In this document: in pieces, positions 21,365 to 28,707 of the stretch
How the letters are laid out: every line of letters starts with the position of its first letter
How positions within the stretch are numbered: the first letter of the stretch is position 1
IMG/VR virus record: IMGVR_UViG_3300022745_000011
Span: 1-40,193 of that record
Reading direction: 5' to 3' (one strand)
DNA length: 40,193 nt
Origin: a virus
Position numbers and translations under genes: made by a program
Notes under the pieces: generated by a model
Database searches by the model: none
The model's input: only the letters and a program-made list of their open reading frames with translations
What the model was told of the DNA's origin: nothing

Positions 21365-21657
21365 TGGCTAATGGAACTGGCACTGCGACGATTGACTTCG
21401 GAGCTTTCCCTGGAAAGACTGAAACATCCGTTGCTGTTATCGGTCAGGTGACGATCAGCGCCACAAGTAAGGTAGAGGCGTGGTTCATGGGTGACGACAC
21501 ATCCACAAGCCACACCGCAGCAGATCACAAGTATGTTCCATTATTCATGGCTCTCACTTGCGGTACACCTACTGCGGGAACAGGATTCACAATTTATGCG
21601 CGAGCACGAGACAAGTTACAAGGTACTTGGACGGTTCGTTGGGTATGGTCGGACTAA
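21364..21657 (+). CDS. Small beta-sandwich-like phage structural protein
   Basis: The product is 97 residues: TATIDFGAFPGKTETSVAVI, GQVTISATSKVEAWFMGDDT, HTAADHKYVPLFMALTCG, TGFTIYARARDKLQGTWTVRWVWSD. The pattern 'VEAW...D.TADHK...GFTIYAR...L.G.W.V.WVW' is a recurrent small phage virion protein type, function unassigned. It is translationally coupled (TAATG) to the preceding gene. The conserved Trp/aromatic C-terminus suggests a stable beta fold. Confidence 0.8.
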   Translation: MANGTGTATIDFGAFPGKTETSVAVIGQVTISATSKVEAWFMGDDTSTSHTAADHKYVPLFMALTCGTPTAGTGFTIYARARDKLQGTWTVRWVWSD

Positions 21658-21667
21658 GGAGTAAGTT

Positions 21668-23176
21668 ATGGCAATGGATACCGCAATCGTCGGTGGAACT
21701 ACTGGAAATAAGGTAGAGGCTGACGCAAACAACAACCTGAAGGTTAACCTTCCGACAACCAACACGCAAGCAGGGTTCACACGCCTGACAGCACAGGCCG
21801 CAACGGGTGATATGCGCGACTTGGTTATCAGTGATGAAGGTCACGCCTATGTTGCTCAGTCGTATCAGGTGTGGGAAAAGCAGTGGAACAGTGCTGCGAC
21901 CAACTGGGCAAACTCGATTGGCACAAACGCCACGACCATGACCAAGATTCAGCAGAACGGCTTTCTGCGTTTGAATGGTGGTGCGGTCACGACGATCAAC
22001 ACTGGCATTGCCGTTTACTCAAACCGCACATTCAACTTGGAAGAGTCTGTTGAATTGCGGGTTCGCATGTATGTGCGCCATACAAATGCAACGGTTAGTA
22101 ATAAACAGTGCGACATTGGACTAGGCTATTACGCTTTTGCTGCTGGTCAGGCTGCTGCAATGAATGAATTCATCGGCTTCCGCTGGACAACGGCGGCAGG
22201 CTTGCAGGCTGTTCTTGGAACTTCCGCTGGTGGCGTGGCGACTGAGCAGACAGTGAACATTAACGGCAATGTGCCTTACTCTGACAACGTGACCCGTGAG
22301 TATGAGTTGCTGGTGCTTGAGTCTGAGGTGTACTTCTATGTGAATGGTGTATGGGTTGCAACGATTGCACGTGATCCTGCGGTGTGGGCAACTACGAAAG
22401 CAGTAAGCCTGCCATTCATTGCACGACTGTTTAACGGTGGTGTGGCTCCTACTCTTGCGCCTGTATTCGACATTGGTGAGGTATCAATCCGCCGTGTGGG
22501 TGGCAATGACACGCTGCCTTTCTCGTATATCAAAGCGGCAATGGGTAACAGTTCGTACCACTTCCAGCCGGATTTGGGTGCTTCTACTGCTACGCACTTG
22601 GTTCCTGCATCTGGAACGGCCCCTACGGGCGCGGTAGGTTCTAACACCGCTGCGGCCTTGGCGACGACCTCCATGGGTGGCTTGGTTCGTAATACCTTGA
22701 CTGGTGTGACGATTACCTTGTCCACCAACATTCTGTGGACTGCGTACACAAATCCTGCTTACCCGACTGTTGCAGGTCAGGCGACAAACGCTCGGGTGTT
22801 CTATTGCACTGGTATCACTATCAGCCCCATGATTGTGACCACGGCGCTCACTGGTGGAGGCTTCACTGCGGCATGGTTTGCAACGATTGGCTCAACTGCT
22901 GTTTCTCTTGCTACTACTGACGCTGACGGTACAACGGCTGTTGCACAGCGGGCACCTCGCTTTGTCCCGCTGTCATTGGTACAAACGCTTGCTGCTACTG
23001 CTGCATTAGGTGTTGTGAGTACAGACGTTGGTGACCACCAGTACACATTCCCCACGCCTCTTGTTGTGAATCCGGGTGAGGTGTTGTCGATTGGTATGCG
23101 CACGATTGCTGTGACTGCTGCGGTAACTGCAGGCTCGGCAGATTGCATGATCGGAATCAACGGCTACTGGGAGTAA
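21668..23176 (+). CDS. Large beta-rich tail or virion surface protein
   Basis: The product is 502 residues. The N-terminus (AIVGGTTGNKVEADANNNLKVNLPTT) resembles 'GN.VEVD...N..V..P' starts of fibre-like phage proteins. Residues 70-270 could be a jelly-roll/lectin-like domain (FNLEESVELRVRMYVRHTNA; DNVTREYELLVLESEVYFYVNGVWVATIARDP). The C-terminal half is Thr/Ala/Gly-rich beta structure (TGVTITLSTNILWTAYTNPAYPTVAGQATNARVFYCTGITISP). It sits within the adhesion-type gene block between portal and scaffold. The exact role is not determined; receptor binding is the simplest guess. Confidence 0.75.
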   Translation: MAMDTAIVGGTTGNKVEADANNNLKVNLPTTNTQAGFTRLTAQAATGDMRDLVISDEGHAYVAQSYQVWEKQWNSAATNWANSIGTNATTMTKIQQNGFLRLNGGAVTTINTGIAVYSNRTFNLEESVELRVRMYVRHTNATVSNKQCDIGLGYYAFAAGQAAAMNEFIGFRWTTAAGLQAVLGTSAGGVATEQTVNINGNVPYSDNVTREYELLVLESEVYFYVNGVWVATIARDPAVWATTKAVSLPFIARLFNGGVAPTLAPVFDIGEVSIRRVGGNDTLPFSYIKAAMGNSSYHFQPDLGASTATHLVPASGTAPTGAVGSNTAAALATTSMGGLVRNTLTGVTITLSTNILWTAYTNPAYPTVAGQATNARVFYCTGITISPMIVTTALTGGGFTAAWFATIGSTAVSLATTDADGTTAVAQRAPRFVPLSLVQTLAATAALGVVSTDVGDHQYTFPTPLVVNPGEVLSIGMRTIAVTAAVTAGSADCMIGINGYWE

Positions 23177-23181
23177 GTTGA

Positions 23182-23844
23182 ATGTCCCTGCTGCTTGCCC
23201 TCATACCGAGTGGCGGTGGTGGGGGTGTCAATTACACATTAACTGGTCTAGCGGGTTCCTACTCGCTAACCGGTGGTACAGCTACTCTCAAAGTAGGTAG
23301 AAATCTAACCGCTAGTGCAGGTACTTACACCTTAACGGGTAATACTGCAATACTAAAGCGAGGGTATACCCTTACAGCTTTAGCCGGTACTTATAACCTC
23401 ACCGGTGTTGCCGCTACTCTGAAGCGTGGTTATAACCTCACGGCTTCTGCCGGAAGCTATTCCCTCACTGGTGGGTCTGCTACTCTCAAGGTTGCTAGGC
23501 AGATAACTGCGTCTGCGGGTAGTTATTCGCTAAACGGAGGATCAGCTACCCTTACGAAAACCACTGGAGGTACTGCATACTTCCTAACAGGTCTTGCGGG
23601 GAGCTACTCTTTAACGGGTGGTAACGCATCGCTGTTTGTATCGAGAGTCTTGACTGCTTCAGCAGGAAGTTATCAGATTACCGGTAAAAATGCGACTCTT
23701 ACATATACACCTTTCGGTACTCCTACTTCACGACTAAAATACTGGAACGGTATAGCATGGGTGCCGAAGACTCTGAAGGAATGGAATGGGTCTACTTGGG
23801 TGACAAAACCACTTAAATATTGGAACGGAACAACATGGATCTGA
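23182..23844 (+). CDS. Tandem-repeat protein with seven 22-residue beta repeats and C-terminal YWNG repeats
   Basis: The product is 220 residues. After MSLLLALIPSGGGGG there are seven units of about 22 residues, consensus LTASAGSYSLTGGSATLKVGR, from about residue 17 to 176. One unit is lengthened by TTGGTAYF. The C-terminus has three short repeats: LKYWNGIAWVPKT, LKEWNGSTWVTKP, LKYWNGTTWI. The regular period and alternating hydrophobic/Thr pattern suggest a beta-solenoid or stacked hairpin shaft, with an aromatic tip for binding. Codons differ between repeats, so it is old or strongly selected at protein level. Likely a surface fibre. Confidence 0.82.
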   Translation: MSLLLALIPSGGGGGVNYTLTGLAGSYSLTGGTATLKVGRNLTASAGTYTLTGNTAILKRGYTLTALAGTYNLTGVAATLKRGYNLTASAGSYSLTGGSATLKVARQITASAGSYSLNGGSATLTKTTGGTAYFLTGLAGSYSLTGGNASLFVSRVLTASAGSYQITGKNATLTYTPFGTPTSRLKYWNGIAWVPKTLKEWNGSTWVTKPLKYWNGTTWI

Positions 23845-24071
23845 TACTTCAAAAATATTATGAAGACCGACTCTCGATGTGCTCTACAGATGCATGGAAA
23901 GAGTTGATGAAGGACATTGAGGGAATGCTCAAGGCGACTGACACCCTCTCATCTGTCTCAGATACCCACTCCTTGGACTTCCGTAAGGGAGAAGTATCAA
24001 TGATGCGCTGGATGCTTTCTATTGGTCGCATGAGTGAAGATGCGTATGAACAACTCAAAGGTGAAGCATGA
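23835..24071 (+). CDS. Conserved small helical protein
   Basis: The product is 78 residues from the ATG at 23835, overlapping the repeat protein end by 10 bases. It is helical: DLILQKYYEDRLSMCSTDAWKELMKDIEGMLKATDTLSSV and HSLDFRKGEVSMMRWMLSIGRMSEDAYEQLKGEA. Proteins with 'W..L..DI..M...D....FRKGE...M.W......AYE' patterns recur in podovirus head gene clusters ahead of scaffold genes. An assembly role is possible but unassigned. Its stop overlaps the zinc-ribbon start (ATGA). Confidence 0.75.
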   Translation: MDLILQKYYEDRLSMCSTDAWKELMKDIEGMLKATDTLSSVSDTHSLDFRKGEVSMMRWMLSIGRMSEDAYEQLKGEA

Positions 24072-24298
24072 GGGTGATAAACGACTTTATCTGTGGTGAC
24101 TGTGGAACGGTCACTGAGAAGCTGGTAGACAGTGAGTTTAGGACCATTGAGTGCCCCGAATGCGGTGGTAATGCCACTCTGCTCCAAGCGATGCCGACTG
24201 TCAGGCTTGAGGGTGTGACGGGCGCATTCCCTGGTGCCGCTGACCGCTGGGCACGAATCCGCGAAGAAAACGCTAGGATTAAGGGAAAGAGGGCTTGA
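24068..24298 (+). CDS. Zinc-ribbon (FmdB-like) protein
   Basis: The product is 76 residues. CGDCGTVTEKLVDSEFRTIECPECGG provides two CxxC pairs for one zinc ion, as in FmdB-type zinc ribbons. The C-terminus (GVTGAFPGAADRWARIREENARIKGKRA) is basic and helical. In phages such proteins occur near head genes; function is uncertain. It overlaps the upstream gene by ATGA, and its last codons contain the -35 of the scaffold/capsid promoter. Confidence 0.85.
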   Translation: MRVINDFICGDCGTVTEKLVDSEFRTIECPECGGNATLLQAMPTVRLEGVTGAFPGAADRWARIREENARIKGKRA

Positions 24299-24358
24299 CT
24301 CTCAGTAAGTTTGTGATATAAATTGAAGTACGACCCACTACAACCCTAGAGGCAGTGG
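24295..24358 (+). promoter_or_regulatory. Late promoter for scaffold/capsid with 5' stem-loop
   Basis: TTGACT (24295-24300), a 16-base spacer and TATAAA (24317-24322) form a good sigma70-like promoter at the end of the zinc-ribbon gene. RNA would start near 24329. The stem CCACT/AGTGG (24335-24339, 24354-24358) would be at its 5' end. A dedicated promoter fits the high demand for capsid protein. Confidence 0.7.
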
Positions 24359-24397
24359 ATTTAATTAACCGACAACCCATTTGGGCCGGAGAGAAGT

Positions 24398-25156
24398 ATG
24401 GCTGATCTTGAAGATGTGAATGATGGTTTGGAGATGGGTGAACTAGAAGCTGTTGAACAACAGATTCAAGAAGAACCCAAGCAGGCAGTACCTGAGCTAC
24501 CCGAGAAATATCGCGGCAAGAGTGTCGAGGATGTTGTCAAGATGCACCAAGAGGCTGAGAAGCTGATTGGACGCACCATGAACGAGGTTAGCGAGGTCCG
24601 TAAACTTGCAGATGAACTGATCAAGACACAACTGACACCGAAGCCAAAAGTCGAGGAAGCGAAGCCAGTAGATTTTTTTGAGAATCCACAGGAAGCGATT
24701 CGGCAGCAGATTGAAAATAATCCGCGAGTGCTACAAGCAGAGCAGTACGCTCGGCAGGCGCAAGCGGAGCAGGCGAAACAGCGATTGAGTCAACTCCATC
24801 CTGACGTTCAACAGATCGTTCAGAATGAAGACTTCAGGAACTGGATTGCCGCTAGTAAGGTCCGTCAGCAACTGTTCCAACAGGCTGATTCTTACGACAT
24901 TGATGCTGCTAATGAACTGCTTTCGACCTACAAGGAACTGCGCTCTGTGAAACAGCAGCGTGAAGCGGCAGTAGACAATACTGTTCGTGACGCGACTCTG
25001 AAGCAGGTAGCAGTTGATACCGGTGGGTCAGGTGAGAGTACCAAAAAGGTTTACCGTCGAGTAGACCTCATCCGTTTGAAAATGCGTGATCCTCAGAAAT
25101 ACGCATCCATGCAGGACGACATAATGTCCGCGTACGCTGAAGGTCGGATTAAGTAA
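24398..25156 (+). CDS. Capsid scaffolding protein
   Basis: The product is 252 residues: acidic N-terminus (LEDVNDGLEMGELEAVEQQI), the SVEDVVKMHQEAEKLIGRTMNEV segment typical of podovirus scaffolds (related to LADKFKSVEELEKAY-type motifs), a central Gln/Ala/Glu-rich helix (NNPRVLQAEQYARQAQAEQAKQ), and a basic C-terminus (KKVYRRVDLIRLKMRDPQKY) likely to bind the coat protein. Position immediately before the capsid gene supports the call. GGAGAGAAGT precedes the ATG. Confidence 0.88.
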   Translation: MADLEDVNDGLEMGELEAVEQQIQEEPKQAVPELPEKYRGKSVEDVVKMHQEAEKLIGRTMNEVSEVRKLADELIKTQLTPKPKVEEAKPVDFFENPQEAIRQQIENNPRVLQAEQYARQAQAEQAKQRLSQLHPDVQQIVQNEDFRNWIAASKVRQQLFQQADSYDIDAANELLSTYKELRSVKQQREAAVDNTVRDATLKQVAVDTGGSGESTKKVYRRVDLIRLKMRDPQKYASMQDDIMSAYAEGRIK

Positions 25157-25174
25157 ATCTTTTAGGAGTTAATC

Positions 25175-26209
25175 ATGGGTCTTGGTACCAATCACAGCAC
25201 GACTACCACCAGTGCTAAGTTTATTCCCCAACTGTGGTCTGATGAAACGCTTGCCGCGTATAAGCAGAAGTTGGTTCTGGGTAACCTCGTTACCGCTATT
25301 TCCTTCAAGGGTAAGAAGGGCGACACGCTGCACATTCCGGTGCCTGCACGTGGTGACGCTTCGGCTAAGGCTGCTTCCACTCAAGTTACGCTGATCGCTG
25401 ACACGGCTTCTGAAGTCCAAGTCCTGATCAACCGTCACTTTGAATACAGCAAACTGTATGAAGACATTGCTGCTATGCAAGCTCTGCAATCCATGCGTCA
25501 GTTCTACACTGATGACGCTGGTTATGCTCTGGCAAAGCGCATTGACCGTGACCTGCACCTGTTGGGCGCTGGTGTTCAAGGCGGTAACATCTCCGGTGCT
25601 ACCAACTCCTATGAGCAGGCAGTTATCGGTGGTGACGGTGTGACCAAGTTCTCGGGTGCTACTCCCGGTAACGGCACTGCTCTGACCGACGCTGGTATCC
25701 GTCGCATGATCCAGACTCTGGAAGACGCTGACATGAACAGCGACGAACTGAGCTTTGTGATTCCCCCGGTGGAAGCTGCTGTTCTGCGCGGTATCGCACG
25801 TTTCACTGAGCAGGCGTTCAAGGGTGACGGTGAGACTCTGAAGACCGGTCGTTTGGGCAACCTGTACGGTGTGGAAGTTTATACCTCCACCAACTGCCCG
25901 TTCATCCACGTTAACAGCATCACCTCCACTCAGTCCGTGACCTTCTCGGCTACTGCACCTACCGGTGCAGCATACGTGGATGAACTGGGTAACACTGTTG
26001 ACTGGTCTACTTCCAGCCCCACCGATACCAAGTATCGCGCTTGCTTGATGCTGCACAAGGATGCGTTTGCTCTGGCTACCCAGCAAGACATTCGCACCCA
26101 GTCGCAGTACAAACAAGAGTACCTCGGTACTCTGGTTACTTCCGATACCATTTACGGTACGAAAGAATTGCGTGACTATGCGGCAGTAGCTTCGATAGTT
26201 CCGGCTTAA
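25175..26209 (+). CDS. Major capsid protein
   Basis: The product is 344 residues. The start FIPQLWSDETLAAYKQKLVLGNLV, then GDTLHIPVPARGDASAKA, LINRHFEYSKLYEDIAAMQA, YALAKRIDRDLHLLGAG, SFVIPPVEAAVLRGIARFTEQAF and GRLGNLYGVEVYTSTNCP is the HK97-fold capsid pattern of many podoviruses. TTTAGGAG precedes the ATG. It sits between the scaffold gene and a strong UUCG terminator, consistent with the most highly expressed late gene. Confidence 0.95.
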   Translation: MGLGTNHSTTTTSAKFIPQLWSDETLAAYKQKLVLGNLVTAISFKGKKGDTLHIPVPARGDASAKAASTQVTLIADTASEVQVLINRHFEYSKLYEDIAAMQALQSMRQFYTDDAGYALAKRIDRDLHLLGAGVQGGNISGATNSYEQAVIGGDGVTKFSGATPGNGTALTDAGIRRMIQTLEDADMNSDELSFVIPPVEAAVLRGIARFTEQAFKGDGETLKTGRLGNLYGVEVYTSTNCPFIHVNSITSTQSVTFSATAPTGAAYVDELGNTVDWSTSSPTDTKYRACLMLHKDAFALATQQDIRTQSQYKQEYLGTLVTSDTIYGTKELRDYAAVASIVPA

Positions 26210-26223
26210 AACTTTCTTTGACT

Positions 26224-26247
26224 TAGGGGACTTCGGTCCCCTATTTT
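26224..26247 (+). terminator. UUCG-tetraloop hairpin after the capsid gene
   Basis: TAGGGGAC and GTCCCCTA (26224-26231, 26236-26243) flank the ultrastable loop TTCG, followed by TTTT. The T-run is short, so termination may be partial, setting the ratio of capsid to downstream transcripts. Confidence 0.85.
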
Positions 26248-26258
26248 GAAAGCTCAAA

Positions 26259-26405
26259 ATGATCCCAAGCAAACACTCATCTCACCCTCAAAAGTGGGAA
26301 TCGTCCAAGATGGACAAAGAGGCTAAGGGTTACGGAAAAGAAGGTTCCAAGAAAGAGGAACTGATGGACCGTAAGCAGATGCCTAAACTCCCTATGAAAA
26401 AGTGA
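26259..26405 (+). CDS. Small Lys-rich protein (48 residues)
   Basis: The ORF MIPSKHSSHPQKWESSKMDK continues EAKGYGKEGSKKEELMDRKQMPKLPMKK. It is very basic, with many Lys and Met, and low complexity, so probably disordered and nucleic-acid associated or a minor virion component. The ribosome site is weak (GAAAG). Position between capsid and another probable head gene in the same direction supports it. Such short Lys/Met-rich proteins next to capsid genes occur in other phages. Confidence 0.6.
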   Translation: MIPSKHSSHPQKWESSKMDKEAKGYGKEGSKKEELMDRKQMPKLPMKK

Positions 26406-26416
26406 GGAACTAAATT

Positions 26417-26755
26417 ATGGCGTTCACAACTTCGACCGTTACCCGGGTAGAACAGGGTAATAAGCAACTGCAAGGCGCATTCAGCGAAATGTGGTTTGTC
26501 ACTGCAACCGTGGACCCTTCTTCTGTCGCCGCTGGTGCTGAAGATACGGGTACTCTGACTGTCCCCGGTGTTGCACTGGGCGACATGGTTGTGGGTTTTG
26601 CACCCGGTGTCAGCTTGACCGTTGACGCTGATGTGAATGTGTACATTTCTGCCGCTAATACTCTGACTATCCGTCTGAGTAACCTGAACGCAGCATCTGC
26701 ACTCGACCTTGCATCTTCCACTTGGAAGGTCATGGTAGCTCGACCCCTCTGGTAA
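26417..26755 (+). CDS. Probable minor capsid/decoration protein
   Basis: The product is 112 residues: MAFTTSTVTRVEQGNKQLQG, FSEMWFVTATVDPSSVAAGA, TGTLTVPGVALGDMVVGFAP, and VSLTVDADVNVYISAANTLTIRLSNLNAASALDLASSTWKVMVARPLW. It is a beta-rich small protein next to the capsid gene. The 'VPGVALGDMV' and 'ISAANTLTIRLSNL' segments are typical of phage structural proteins that I have seen annotated as virion or head proteins. GAGGAAC precedes the ATG. A UUCG terminator follows immediately. Confidence 0.75.
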   Translation: MAFTTSTVTRVEQGNKQLQGAFSEMWFVTATVDPSSVAAGAEDTGTLTVPGVALGDMVVGFAPGVSLTVDADVNVYISAANTLTIRLSNLNAASALDLASSTWKVMVARPLW

Positions 26756-26765
26756 TTAACCGGAT

Positions 26766-26790
26766 ACCCCACTTCGGTGGGGTTTCTTTT
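26766..26790 (+). terminator. UUCG-tetraloop terminator abutting the next start codon
   Basis: ACCCCAC/GTGGGGT (26766-26772, 26777-26783) with loop TTCG is followed by TTCTTTT. The next base begins the ATG of the following gene. The only ribosome-site-like sequence for that gene (GGTGGGG) is the right arm of the hairpin. Confidence 0.9.
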
Positions 26791-26994
26791 ATGACTAAAG
26801 TAACATTTCAGTGCGTTCGCTCGGGTAATCGTGTCTCGTTTACCAATGAGAATGATATTGCCGGACTGCGTAAGCATGAAGGTTATCGTGAAATTTCTGA
26901 TGTGACTCCGGTTGTTGAAGAATCGGTCAAGGAAATGCCGAAGCAAATGAAGCGTGGAAGACCATCTAAGATTCCAGCGTTTCTACAGGAATAA
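26791..26994 (+). CDS. Small hypothetical protein starting at a terminator
   Basis: The product is 67 residues from the ATG at 26791; a longer in-frame start would overlap the previous gene. The N-terminus (MTKVTFQCVRSGNRVSFTNENDIAGLRKHEGYREI) is a compact 'TF..v.SGN.V.F....DI..mR.H..Y.E.' domain common in phage structural regions. The C-terminus is basic (MPKQMKRGRPSK, AT-hook-like GRPSK). Translation would require the hairpin arm to be free. Function unknown. Confidence 0.78.
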   Translation: MTKVTFQCVRSGNRVSFTNENDIAGLRKHEGYREISDVTPVVEESVKEMPKQMKRGRPSKIPAFLQE

Positions 26995-26997
26995 GTC

Positions 26998-28707
26998 ATG
27001 GAACAAAACCCATTTGAACCAATTATCTATACAGATCCTTCTGTCCCTGTAGGGGAAGCTCCTGCTGCTGGCTGGACATGGGCACCGCATACGGTTGGAA
27101 GTCAAAATAATGAAGTTTGGGGTTGGCAAGCCCCATATGATCCAAATGGCAGTAGCGGCGGTTGGCTAGGTGGTCTATTTAGCCCTATTACCCAAGGTAT
27201 TCAGTCTACTCAGCAAAACTTAGGTTCCAGCATTTCTGATGCTTTGAGTGATCCCAACTTTGCCAAGTTCGCGTTGGGAGCGACTGCGATGTATGGCGGT
27301 GCGGGTGGGTTTGATGGTTTATTTTCAGGTTCTGCTACCCCTGCTACATCAATGACCGGTGATGCATATTTACCGGGCGCTCTGGGTAGCGGTCAAACAG
27401 GAATGCTTGGCACTATGACTCCTGCACAAATTGAAGCTATGACCAACGCAGCCGGTTACGGTACTACTGCACTAGGTGGTGGAGCTAATGCTTACCCTTG
27501 GTCTAGTCTATTCAGTAATCTGGGTTCCGGTATTTCCGGCTTGGCTGATTCTGTTGGAACAGGACTTTCGGGATTCGGTAGTTCTTTGTCTTCTGGTCTT
27601 GGTAACTTCGGAAACGGTTTATTTTCAGGACTTGGTAACTTCGGGTCATCTTTAGGATCTGGCTTGGCATCCGGTTTTGGTAACTTAGGATCATCTTTAG
27701 GATCTGGCTTGGCATCCGGTATGGGTTCTATTGGTTCCGCTTTGAATGGTATGAATCAAAGTCAAATGTGGTCTGCTGGTTTGAATGCTCTCGCCGGTCA
27801 AGCTCAAGCAGATGCTGCGCGACAAGCAGCCCAAACCCAAGCTGACGCACAGATTCGTGCTGCTCAGATCGCCGCAGATGCTGCCAAATTCAAACCTGTA
27901 GGTGTCACCACCGGATTTGGGTCATCTCAGTTTGGATATGATGCTAACGGGAATTTGACTTCTGCCGGTTACAACCTGAGTCCTGAGATGAAGGCGCAAC
28001 GTGATGCGTTGATCGCTCAGTCCGGTGGACTGTTGAATCAGTTCCAGCAATCTCAAGCTGCTACTGCACCCATGAGTGATGCTGCTCAACGTGCTATGAC
28101 CTTGGGCAATCAGTATCTGGCAACAGATCCACAAGCTCAGGCTCAGAAGTATTACCAAGATCAGATGAAGCTCTTGGAGCCGGGTCGGGCTGATGATCTA
28201 GCCCAACTACAAGCTCAAATGCAGGCTCAAGGTCGTGGCGGGTTTGCTATCGGTGGTGGAGTAGGTGGTATGGGTGCTGCTAATCCACAACTGCAAGCTC
28301 TCTATAACGCACAACTCCAACAGAACAATCAACTTGCCGTTAATGCTACGCAAGGTGGTATGGACTACGCTAAGTTCGGCGCAGGACTCGTAGGTACTGG
28401 TGGTGATCTATTGTCCGGTATGTATAACACTCAGGTCAATGCATTCAACCCGTATAAGACTGCTTTGGGTGGTGCTCAGACTGTTGAAGGTCTTGGACAG
28501 AATGCTCTGACACAAGGTATTAGTTTAGGTGGTACGACTAGTTCGGCTAATGCTAACGCTGGTAATCTACTGGCTAGCGGTATGACAAGTGCTGCGAATA
28601 CAATGGCCCCTGCCAATGCTTATTCACCGTGGGCTAATCTACTGGGTCAAGGTGCCACTGCATTGAGTAGTTACAAGTACGACCCAATGACAGGAAAGGC
28701 ACTGTAA
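26998..28707 (+). CDS. Probable internal/ejection virion protein, Gly/Ala-rich
   Basis: The product is 569 residues. Residues 55-270 are very rich in Gly, Ser, Leu and Phe with amphipathic repeats (SGLGNFGSSLGSGLASGFGN), which could form membrane-active helices. Residues 265-300 are Ala/Gln helix (AQADAARQAAQTQADAQIRAAQIAADAA), followed by Gln-rich helical segments. Low-complexity proteins of this type, followed by two other large helical proteins, are characteristic of podovirus ejection proteins that form a DNA channel. CAGGAATAAG is the ribosome site. The stop overlaps the next ATG (TAATG). Confidence 0.75.
   Translation: MEQNPFEPIIYTDPSVPVGEAPAAGWTWAPHTVGSQNNEVWGWQAPYDPNGSSGGWLGGLFSPITQGIQSTQQNLGSSISDALSDPNFAKFALGATAMYGGAGGFDGLFSGSATPATSMTGDAYLPGALGSGQTGMLGTMTPAQIEAMTNAAGYGTTALGGGANAYPWSSLFSNLGSGISGLADSVGTGLSGFGSSLSSGLGNFGNGLFSGLGNFGSSLGSGLASGFGNLGSSLGSGLASGMGSIGSALNGMNQSQMWSAGLNALAGQAQADAARQAAQTQADAQIRAAQIAADAAKFKPVGVTTGFGSSQFGYDANGNLTSAGYNLSPEMKAQRDALIAQSGGLLNQFQQSQAATAPMSDAAQRAMTLGNQYLATDPQAQAQKYYQDQMKLLEPGRADDLAQLQAQMQAQGRGGFAIGGGVGGMGAANPQLQALYNAQLQQNNQLAVNATQGGMDYAKFGAGLVGTGGDLLSGMYNTQVNAFNPYKTALGGAQTVEGLGQNALTQGISLGGTTSSANANAGNLLASGMTSAANTMAPANAYSPWANLLGQGATALSSYKYDPMTGKAL
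27646..27720 (+). repeat. 45-bp period tandem repeat inside the Gly-rich protein gene
   Basis: A 30-base unit is identical at 27646-27675 and 27691-27720, within a 45-base period encoding GSSLGSGLASGFGNL and GSSLGSGLASGMGSI. Exact DNA identity contrasts with the rest of the gene and suggests recent duplication or slippage. Confidence 0.85.

Noticed and set aside
24668-24676. Run of seven T's in the scaffold gene as a frameshift site
   Set aside because: No longer alternative frame or stimulatory structure follows; the zero frame is intact and complete.
25169-26272. 367-codon leftward frame opposite the major capsid gene
   Set aside because: Long open antisense frame arises from codon bias of the capsid gene; no domain features.
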